Source of the DNA: Rachicladosporium sp. CCFEE 5018
Taxonomy: Eukaryota; Ascomycota; Dothideomycetes; Cladosporiales; Cladosporiaceae
Assembly (NCBI GenBank): GCA_002077045.2
Contig: KZ111150.1
Span: 1,316,758-1,380,757, forward strand
Reading direction: 5' to 3'
Length of the DNA: 64,000 nt
Shown: positions 1 through 9,331 of the stretch, one piece after another
Position numbering within the stretch: the stretch's first letter is position 1
Layout: each line of letters begins with the position of its first letter
Position numbers and translations under genes: made by a program
Notes under the pieces: generated by a model
What the model was told of the DNA's origin: nothing
The model's database searches: none
The model's input: only the letters and a program-made list of their open reading frames with translations

Positions 1-496
1 GAGAGTGAACGCGAAATAGACACCGGACATGCCATATACAACTCTCAAGTCAGTCAGCATAGATACAACATGGTGCCGAAATCGCGCGAGCGACGTGTCT
101 TCTGCCCTCTTCCCTGGACCTCTGTACAGCCATCCGCACTCCCCTTTCTGTTCTTCCCTCCTTTTCCCTGGTCCTATCCAAGGCCGCGTGGGCAGCATAG
201 TATCCTGTCTTTCAGTCTTGCCGTGACGTGGCCGTAAATGATGATGATAATGCCCGTGGAATAAATGCAATGCCGAAAAGTTCGAGTGAAGTGGTATAAA
301 ATGCAAAATCGACCCTGTCGTGGGTGCAATGCCGAATGCTGTCGGCATGAGAAGCGAAGTACGCGAAGTGTAGGAATCGTTAGAAAAAATGCTGAGAAAT
401 GCAAAGTTGCGGGGGTCGTGAGGTCTTGGTGGGTATAGGAGTAGACTATGCGTCGGACGAGTATCTGTTCCAGATCGGTGTGGGTAGGGATTTCGC
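1..496. other. Intergenic tail, PXA gene to CENP-B-type gene
   Basis: This lies between the 3' end of the PXA gene (seen in the other copies, ending at 24594 and 49589) and the 3' end of the CENP-B-type gene. The two genes converge here, so the stretch should hold two 3' UTRs. AATAAA-like strings are present (for example gaataaatg near 262). I see no gene or structured RNA. Equivalent stretches are 24595-25110 and 49590-50104. Confidence 0.6.
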
Positions 497-2253
497 TCAA
501 GTACCGTGCGACTGCAACTTGAGCTTCTCCATCAGCTTGCCGATGGTGACGCTCTCCTGCAAGTCCAGATAGCCGTGCGGCTGTTGCTCGAAGAAGCCCA
601 GCACGACCTCCAACGCACGCCTTGCTTCTTCTGGACTCGTAGCCATTTGGACTGACGAGGTCGTGATAGCGGTCCCAATGCTACTTCGCCGTGCTTCCCG
701 GGATGCAAGTGAAGGCAGGGGAGGTGGACCCATAGTCTCTGCAGGCGTAACAGTATGAGGCCGTTGATTGTCATGCATGAGATGGAGAGTTGAGTTCAGG
801 GTCAGCAGCGGATCTGAGGAGTCATCCATCGGCGAATCAAGTACCGAAGAGGTCGTGTATCTTGGTGTCGATGGGTCGCTAGCTGCTGAACCAGGTAAGC
901 CGGCCATGAAATGATCCAGCATCGGGAAGGTCTGGCTTCGTGGTCGTTGCGAATTCTCTCTTGCCGTTGCTGGCAGGATCGGTCGGTTCAGTTGAGGCAT
1001 GAAAGGGCCCGGTGCAGTGCCGGAGTCTGGTGTGAAGAAAGGAGATGTTGGACTCAGGGGACCAGGTGAGAACGATGAAGGCGCTGTGTCTGTGAATGCG
1101 CTTTTCAGCGATGTATGGCTCTGCGAGTGTAGCGCGCCTCTGCTCGCGAGCTCGTGATAGCTGTCCGGACTTCGCGTCTTCAGGCTCTCTTGACTCTGGA
1201 CGCTGTGCAGTACTGCTGGCGATTGCGATCCTAGACCGTGTGGGGACACAGGCGATGTGCCGCTAGGCGTTGGACCTGAAGACCGCACTCCCGGGATGGC
1301 ATCTGCGTCATCCGGTGCAAGTGAGCTCTTCCTTGATCGTGCGCCCAGCAGATTATTATTCAGCTTGAACTTTTCGATCCAGCTGGCGCCGAAGACAGGC
1401 TGTGAGTCTGGACTAGATGAAGTCGTCGAGAAAGCCTGCGCCTTCTCGCGGATCAGATCGTTCGTTAAAGGCAGACCTTTTCGTTCCTTCGCGTTGTCAG
1501 CGCAAGTCATCCCATTTTGCGATTCATAATTACCTGGTTTTTCGCCCACACGGCCAGTGCTCGCTCGATGTCTGGCGATCGACCTTTCGCCCGCTTCACA
1601 GGGGATCGGCTGCCATCGTCTTGCAGGAGAAACTTCTCCTTCTGTCGCAAGACTTTAGACACAGTGCTAGCAAGATGTTAATCACCCGAGAGGAGTATGC
1701 GTATAAGCCCGATAGAACAAACCTTCGCTCAACACCGAATCTCGCTGTCGCCTTGTCAGTGAACGATCATACCACTGCAGAGAACATGAGACGTACTGCC
1801 GATTTCAGTCTGCTTCGCAGTCGGGTTCTCCTCTGCATACTGACACATCCGTCGTCGGTCGGCGTCCGTCAATGTCTTCCGTGGGGTCGTCGCTGATCGT
1901 GAGCCGCCAGCTGAAATGGGCGTTGGCAGCTGCATCGGCTGTGAAGGTTGCACTGGCTGTGGATACAAAGGTGCGAAGGTCGAGTGAGACTGGTTGTTCA
2001 GCATTGATGGCCATTGTGGCATCACCAGTGGTTGTAGTTGCTGTAGTGTAGGTCGCTGCTGGTAGCTCAAAGGGAATGTGTTCGGATCGACGGGCGCTGG
2101 CTGTGGAAGCTCAAAATTGAAGCCAGCGTACTCTTGTGCTGGCGTGCCGTGATGCGAGTGTGGATACACGTGTGTTGTCTGACCCCAAGTCGTCGGAGGG
2201 GACGAGTGATAGGGCATGCCATGCTGCTCGTCGCCCATGACTGCGACACTCAT
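497..2253 (-). CDS. HTH CENP-B-type DNA-binding protein (copy X)
   Basis: Predicted nuclear DNA-binding protein of 533 residues in four exons: 2253-1797, 1744-1723, 1666-1534 and 1486-497. Introns are 1796-1745, 1722-1667 and 1533-1487, all GT-AG and in phase. Exon 2 is a 22-nt microexon. Residues 1-120 are rich in Q, P and H. About 125-170 form a psq/CENP-B N-terminal helix-turn-helix (KTLTDADRRRMCQYAEENP, then FGVERSTVSKVLRQKEKFL). About 185-240 look like the second, CENPB-type HTH (RSPDIERALAVWAKNQ; GLPLTNDLIREKA; SWIEKFKLNNNLLG). The rest is S/P/T-rich and no DDE transposase domain follows, so this is more like a regulator of the fungal Abp1/CBHP type than a pogo transposase. The start is the ATG at 2253; the frame continues upstream only with non-ATG codons. 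Target genes cannot be inferred. Confidence 0.8.
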
Positions 2254-2799
2254 CGCCAGCCGGAGGCTAGCGGATTGAGAACGTCGAACAATGCGATTGT
2301 CGAACGGTAGCAAAGCCTGTTTGCGGTGACAATGTAACGAATGAGTGTCGATCTTGCGCAACCGCAAAAGAGTGACGTGTGGCTGAACGCTTACGGCACG
2401 CTGGCGGCTGTAGCGTTTGACGGTAGTGCGAACAGCGGTAGCAGCATGCGGGCGTGGAAGACTGCTTGAGCGCCACTAGGCATGCTGCTCCCTGCAGGCG
2501 AAATGCAGGACACGAGAGAGTGAGGTGAGCAGTGCTGCAGCCGGGACGTCAAGGTACGTCGCGCGGGCAGGCGTGAGCTTATGATGTGCACCCGGGTGCG
2601 GAGACGACAGAATTAAGGTCTTCCGCTAGGTACGCCAGCGGATCAACGGTACGGCGCGTGGGCAGAGGAGTTCTCCACGATCAGGAAGAGACTGGTCCCC
2701 AAGCCGTGGCAGGGTCTTCCGAAAGTAGGACACGACCTCGATACGCTAGCGATAGCAGCAGTTGCGATTTGTGTTGTGTTTGAGGCTTGCGAGGGTGCT
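2254..2799. other. Upstream region of the CENP-B-type gene
   Basis: About 550 bp separate the CENP-B-type start codon from the first trace of the decayed plus-strand region. It should hold the promoter of the minus-strand gene. I see no ORF that is kept in all three copies. Equivalent stretches are 26868-27414 and 51862-52407. Confidence 0.4.
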
Positions 2800-5770
2800 A
2801 TGTCCCGGTGGCTGAGGCGTAAAGCTCAGACGCTATTGCAAATGAATCTTGACGACGCCGCGATCCAGGTTCCAGCTCTCCAACTAGCGAGGCGGAGCAC
2901 CGAGGCACCATAGTGATTTGGTCAGCACGGCACTGTATCTGGACATGCAACAGGCGTGGGGAAGGCCAAAGTATGACAGTGGACTGCTGCCCGACTCGTG
3001 ACCGATCCACCCAAGAACCCATGGGGCATGGATTTCAGGACTCTCATGGGCACTGCAGTGCGTTGGACAGCTGTATCAGGTCGCAGTACCGTAGCCTTGC
3101 CCACCCTGTGCCGTATCGTACAACAGCGGAGGCCTGCAGCAGAGCGACGGTAACACAACTCCTGCGACCGCAACACAGACCGCATTTCAGCGAATTGGGC
3201 GCAATGGCGATGGCCCCGGTAGATCGATTTCTCCACAGCCTAGTCTCGCACCGTACCGCCAATCGACGTGCAAAAGCCACGCTCTGTGCTGCCATTGCTC
3301 GGACTATCATGACAGCGTCACTACGGCGTAGCATGCCTATGTTTCATACGAATCATGGCCCTAGAGAGTACGCTTCGCTTTCGTCGACGAATGTACAACT
3401 GTACCTACACGTGCGCAATCCCAATGACTATGGCAGGGTATATATAGATGCAGCAATGTGCCAACCTGGCCATCCCACTCCAGGCCGTTAAAGGTGATGC
3501 TGCCCAATGGTATATGCAAGCTATCATGTGGTCACTGTTATTCGCCAGTATCCCCGATCATGCTGCGCGACCACACCTTGAAGCGTCTGCCATCCCAATC
3601 TACTTAACATACCGGCGGTTGCAATGATCGCAACACGTCGCAATTGAGTGTTCTCTTCGGCATGCAATGGCCAAGGTGCTGACGGCATCGGGACAACTGC
3701 AAACGCCTGTTGAAAATAGCCGAAGATGATTCCAGGTCATCGATGATTGGCACGGCCAGAGCTGCATTCAACCAATTACAAGGCGAGATAGAGGGCATTT
3801 TGGTGGGTGGAGAATGGATCCCCTGGGGAGCTCTCGATATGAAGTCACATTACCGTTAAGTGATACGACGACTCGTCCCTCTCATCAACATGCCATTCGC
3901 AGCTTCGCATTACTGTATTATGGCGACCAGCGCGCGAAGCACATGACCATCAACTGCTGCAGGTCGCGGCGCAAGCTGCCGACTTCACCTCGTCCAGCAT
4001 AGGCGGTATCCGGCTTGCGCCATTTTGGACAGCTGGCCCAGACTCTAATCTCCCAAATGGCCCCCATACGGTGCCTCCATGGCGATCAGTTAATCTCAAC
4101 CTGGGATGAGCTCTCAAACATCCCACGCCTGCCTCACCATCGCGGAGTTACATTGTGTCGACCAGTGGCGGTGCTGACGAGGTCGGCAATCTATCCCACA
4201 TTCTCGAGATGAACACGCTAGTCAGAGGCAAAATCACTCCACCTTTGACTGCCGCCAACCCCCACGGACTTTAATCGCCTTGGATTGCTTTTCTTGCCGC
4301 CACAAGCTCTGCCAGCATTCGCTCTTCCACGCCGTAAAGTAATTTAGGACTCAGCTACCACCGTCAGATACCGCCAGCAATAAGCAAGCTACCTTGCAAC
4401 CGCTGCAGGTACAAACTCACTTCCAAGGCCGCGGCACAGAAGGCATCGGGATCAGCCTTGCAAATCAGCCAAAAGTAAGTCGTAGAGTTCCGCGAGATCG
4501 CCCAGCGTCCCGAGTACCGGAGGGGACCTCTTGAATAGTGCGCTTGGTGATCTTGACTAGCCGACTACACTTGTGTCAAAGTTGGTACACTGTGGACCCG
4601 CCTCGGGCTATTGCTTCCGAGTCTACAACACCACTGACTCATCAGGCCCATTTTGGATGATGAGGGTCAATACGCGATGCGCCTGTCCATCAGCGCGTTC
4701 TATCACATCGTATTCGCGGAAACAAGAGTCATGCTACTACTGTACGACGAACGGGCCGAGGCCATAAACTTCAGGCGGAGCTACATGGGTAGCGATGTGC
4801 TCTCGAATACGATTGCCTATGCGGAACAGACATCTAGCTCACCCATGCTAGGCAATGCTCTCGACCTGGCCGCGCGCCTGCCCTTGAAGACAAGGACGCG
4901 GAGAGAAGGTCAACCTCGCGATCACAAGGAGATACGTCCGATGAGCAACTCGAAACTCACTAGGCTTGTGGCAAGGACTATGGCTGCAGTGCGATCGGGA
5001 TGCTGAGAATATGGTCAACTGGACTGATCGCACGTCACACATGCAATAGTCGCCACTGTCTATCACAAACGGTGGCCGGACACACGTTCGTTTCGCTGTC
5101 AACAGGCTGAAGGTGACAATCCACTCGTCAAGAGTTCATGACATGCACGTAGCACCTCCATGTCGATCCATCGAATACTCTTCGCTCATAGCATGCAGAT
5201 CATTCGGCGTGAGCTCGGGCACACATATGCTCATTAAAGTCGGTAGGTTACGGCGCCACGACGGTAAGCCGATATCTACGCTTACATGTCTCAAACATGA
5301 AACGAGCTATCATCGGAAAACGTCCCGAGAGTATAAACGCAACGAAAAGCACCGAGGTAAGTTCATTACGCATCTGCTGTGGAGTAACTCCACTCACTGA
5401 AAGAGGCAACTTGTATTGGCTTCGTGCTCTGCAGCAGACTCGAAGGCAGCTATGCAAGGATGGTGAAGTTAGCGACGTGGAACCACCAATCTTGTCCAAG
5501 TCTTGTCAAATTGCTATCCTATTTCAATGCTACTGTTCGAGTGACCGGCGAATCTGTCGCGTACGAGCTGTGGCAATCACAAGATCTTACGAAAGCCTGG
5601 ACTGCTCATCCAATCTCCCCGGCCTACTAGCCTATCTGCATCGACTTGAACTCGGCCTCTCTCTCTTTATCTCGAGCTGGACCATCACGCACAGTGCTGT
5701 GAATTTCACGGTAGGCTACAGTCATATCTATCTCGGGACCAGCATCCCATGGCGCGAGGCTCATATCTGG
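2800..5770 (+). pseudogene. Decayed, unidentified coding region (copy X)
   Basis: There is no intact gene here, but protein-like stretches appear on the plus strand in changing frames, broken by stops and shifts. Examples are a 38-codon piece from 2800 (MSRWLRRKAQTLLQMNLDDA), one near 2915 (LVSTALYLDMQQAWGRPKY), one near 3465 (NLAIPLQAVKGDAAQWYMQA, MWSLLFASIP, IPIYLTYRRL) and an open stretch at 4653-5006 (LSISAFYHIVFAETRVMLLL). The last may start at a splice acceptor (actgactcatcag) at about 4645. Allelic copies show similar damage. I recognise no family. It could be one old multi-exon gene or two. The pieces are suggestive, not proof. Confidence 0.35.
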
Positions 5771-5779
5771 GACTGCGGT

Positions 5780-8353
5780 TAGTATCGATACGCAAGTGCA
5801 GGAGATGGGGAGGTCTTACATCTCTGAAATGGGCGAACATTAGCCTGAGACGGCGGCAATATATGCAAGGCGATATGGGTGCCGATGTCGTCGTGCCACT
5901 CTGACAAAGCCTTGCCCAAACCCCAGATGCTCTTGCGACTTGGCTAAGTATTGCGATCGTAGTTGGCGAACACGTCGTCGGCGAAGAGCTGCGCACAAGT
6001 GCTAAGGATTTCAAAGATATCGTCTACGAACATCTTGGCACGTCCAAGATCGTGCTGCGTCGACGTAGCATTCATCATAGATTATCGAAAGAGTAGCAAG
6101 CGGTCGAGAGTGTGCACTATGGTAAAGGCTTGTCGCTGTCCGTTGGCAATGCTTTGCGAGTTATAGGCTCACTTGTTGGCAAGCCGAGTACGCGAAGGTC
6201 TCTGATGGTCTTGTCATGCACACCTTTGGTGAAGTCGGTAAACTCTTGGATGTTTCGTGGATCGCCAAGTCCTTTGGTAACAGCTGTGTCAGGCACGATT
6301 ACGAACTGTTTCAGCAAGGTCGAGCCCCTAATACAATAGATTAGTCTAAGGCCATTGCTGGTCCTATGAGGCGCTTCCGGCTTACCATTGCATATAGGCT
6401 ATGAGGACTTCTAGGACGGGCCCAAGGATCGCGAGCTTCGAACTGCGCATTATCCCATCGAATATCAAGATCTCAACATGCGTATGGACGAAGGCTCTCC
6501 GAATGCAAGGATGCAAGCTTCCCTCCGCTTCAGCCAGCTTATCGACCGCTGTTGTCGTCCAGAGAAGATCTGCCATCAGGTGCTGTGTATACACTGCAAT
6601 CTGTCAGCCTCGCGGACCCTGCCCTCATTCTGAACGTAAACTCACACCGTATGCGCGGCTGAAAACTCAACGTCGCCGCGTGCGTCTGGAGCATCGCCTT
6701 CACCTTATCAACCCAGCCTGCGCCCAGGTGCAAGACGTCGTTGCGGAAGAGCTGCAAATCTTTCTCATTGAGAACGAATTCGAGGTTAACGTCGAGCGCC
6801 GCAGGCTTGAAAGTAATGCCGAGTGCCCAGCCTGACATCTTGAGCAGTGATGCCACGAAAATATATGCAGCATCAACAAAAGTCGAGAATGGCTGATGAC
6901 ATAGCTCGTACTCGCCTCTGAATTGGATCATGCTCCACATCATCAGCAATCTCCCTCTCACCTCAGCGAACGCGGCGGGTGAAGCTCGGGTTGGCGGCTC
7001 ATCTATGAACATGTGGAAGTGCTCAAAGGACGAGAACATCCAAGCTACGTCACGCACTACCCTTATTGTGCCGGGAGGAGCTGTCTTTCGGATTTCGTGG
7101 TCTGCTGGTATGGTATCCAACAGTCGCCGGTCTTGGCGCACCTGTGCTAGAAAACTTGTCCTCACAATAGCGTTGACCGGAGCGTTGGCCGTGGACGCGT
7201 GGAGCAAATAGCGGCGGCGTATAGCTGCAACATGTCGAATGCACGGCGTGCGCCATTCTGTTGCGTATAGCTTCAGATACGGATGCACACTATCCCAGGT
7301 ATAGAAGCGTGGTCCATCCAGGTGAGCCCAGAAGTCAAGATCGTCTAGCAGTGGCCTAGCTGTAATGAAGGAGTCCTTCAGAGCGAATAGCTCCTGCTGG
7401 ACCTCCTCGGCGCTGCAATCAGCTAGCACCTTCAAGTCTTTGCAGTCGAAAAACACTCTCGAGGCCAGGCACAATTGAAGGCCTTTGGCTTCCTGCTCGG
7501 CGTTATCACCATCGATAGGTAAGTTGGTGTAATTCTCGAACCGTTGAGCCCAGTCGGTGAAGTCAGCAACACGGCTCCATCGAAACTCGTACTGCTCGTC
7601 ATCTTCGCCCTCACGCCGGAGAATCGCGGTCGCAGGGTCGAGTGCTTTGTCCCAGATTGCACGTAGGTCGCTGGGTAGGTTCCAGCGCGAACATCCGACG
7701 CTCTTCCTGTAGTGTCGGGAGTCATGATGAGCTTTTATGCCGCATAGATAGCAGAAATTCTAATGACAGCCAGGACATACTATAGCATTACAGCTGTCTT
7801 TCCGATGAGCAGGCTGCCCACACTTCGGGCAGACCTGATAGTCTGTTCCTTTAACACCGAGAGGATCTACAGCATCAACGCCGCCGCAGCGGTGTTCCTC
7901 CCAGTGTCCCTTGACAGATTTAAGACAGCCACAGCAGCATAGTTGCTTGCATTTGGGGCAATTGCTGCCGACTTGACCTTTCGCTTCGAGGAAACCATTG
8001 CAGATTTCTGTTGCGCCGGTGTCGTTGATGGTCCTGTAGTCGCAGTACGCGCGCTTCGCTGTTCTCAAGCTGTACTCAGTCGCTACCTTCAGCCTCCACT
8101 TCTCTAGGAAGCCATCAGGAAAGAGATACTCGAAGTTCGCAGTCATTAGTTCGACCTTCCCCCATTTCGGTGGGTACTGAGAGCCGTCTTCGTACGCCTG
8201 CTGAAACAGCGGTAGTATAGCGTCAATGGCACAACCCTTGCAGATCATGCCATGCTCGGGATCATGATCGCTTCCCGCCGGTCTGTAGCCCGGTTCTGTC
8301 AACTCGTCGCTGTATCATACGCACACGAAGGTGGTTATCGGAGGTGACGCCAT
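5780..8353 (-). pseudogene. RBR (RING-IBR-RING) E3 ubiquitin ligase, broken (copy X)
   Basis: An RBR ligase passes ubiquitin from an E2 to a RING2 cysteine and then to substrate. Visible are a partial RING1 (HDPEHGMICKGCAIDAIL), an IBR-like cysteine cluster (SNCPKCKQLCCCG, then HWEEHRC) and RING2 (VCPKCGQPAHRKDSCNAIVC, FCYLCG), then about 500 residues of unknown C-terminal extension. Exons after the RING part start at 6593 and about 6320. This copy is dead: TGA at 8317-8315, with the next RING1 Cys changed to Tyr; TAG at 7762-7760 inside RING2; and a shifted, terminated last exon near 6117. The upstream exon-like piece at 8395-8584 (AKCRYEYCGF) has TTG where the allele at 33153 has ATG. Identity as RBR is good; the start of the ancestral gene is uncertain. 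Confidence 0.75.
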
Positions 8354-8650
8354 TGCTCTGTTGGACGCTGCAGTGGCTTCGTGCTAGGCAAGTTACCGTT
8401 GCCGAGTGCCCGTAGGTAACAGCGGCATTGATCTGTCTTCGTGGCGCAAGTCGTCGAGTCTCTGCATCTTGAACAAAGAAGTCCGCTTCCAGTCGGCTTC
8501 GTGTTCTGGAGGCATGCAGTCATCCAGGAGACGAACAAAGCCACAATACTCGTACCTGCACTTTGCACGTCGGAGTGAATGCAACCGGCGAAGCAGTTGA
8601 AGGTGCGCGGTCGAAGATAAGGACGAGCCAAAGCCGCGACCACCGTGGCC

Positions 8651-9231
8651 CTACAGCTTTGCCGCCACCTTCTCGTCCCTCACCACAAGCCCTCTAGCCA
8701 CTCCACTCCTCTCCCGATTCCTCAACACCCGTCTCAATAACTTTCCCGTAGCGCTCTTCGGTACCTCGCTCACAAATTCCACCTCCTTAACCCACTTATA
8801 TCTCACCTTCCTCCCCTTGACCCACTCCAACAATTCCCTCCCAATGGCCTCCCCACTCTGTACACCCTTCTTAAGCACAACGACAGCTTTCGGTCGTTCC
8901 CCAGCATACTCATCCGTGATACCCACGACAGCCACATCCTCCACCGCCTCATGGCCCAGCAGTAGATCCTCAAGCTCAGCCGGTGCGACTTGTTGCCCTT
9001 TGACCTTGATCATCTCCTTGATCCGATCCGAGATGTGCAGGAGTCCTTCGTCGTCTATGTAGCCTACGTCGCCGGTGTGAAACCAGTCGTCCTTGAAAGT
9101 CTCGCGCGTGGCAACCTCATTGTCGAGATAGCCCATGGCGATTTGCGGGCCTTTGGCGCAGATCTCGCCTGTCTCGTTGGAACCTAATTCTTCACCCGGA
9201 TTTGTGAGCGAGATGACTTTTGCTTCAGTGT
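8651..9231 (-). CDS. Acyl/aryl-CoA synthetase, C-terminal fragment (copy X, cut by gap)
   Basis: Only the last 190 or so codons are present; the gap at 9232 removes the rest. The sequence equals the 3' part of the full gene at 58259-60120, including the C-terminal AKL peroxisome signal. See that entry for function. Confidence 0.9.
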
Positions 9232-9331
9232 NNNNNNNNNNNNNNNNNNNNNNNNNNNNNNNNNNNNNNNNNNNNNNNNNNNNNNNNNNNNNNNNNNNNN
9301 NNNNNNNNNNNNNNNNNNNNNNNNNNNNNNN
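9232..9331. other. Assembly gap, 100 N (X/Y junction)
   Basis: Exactly 100 N, the usual code for a join of unknown length. Left of it is the middle of the acyl-CoA synthetase gene; right of it is the middle of TEF1. Reading frames that cross the gap join unrelated genes and are not real. Confidence 0.98.

Larger units (their letters stand above)
1..9231. repeat. Contig X: duplicate of 49609-58839
   Basis: Every position compared by eye matches 49609-58839 at a constant offset of 49608, including all reading frames and their breaks. The piece stops inside the acyl-CoA synthetase gene at a 100-N gap. The middle copy of the same block (about 24640-33820) differs by a few percent. I infer X and Z are the same haplotype and the middle copy is the other; a true segmental duplication is not excluded. 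Confidence 0.9.

Noticed and set aside
497..2253. Pogo/Tc1-type transposase
   Set aside because: Both CENP-B-type helix-turn-helix parts are present but no DDE catalytic domain follows, and there are no terminal repeats.
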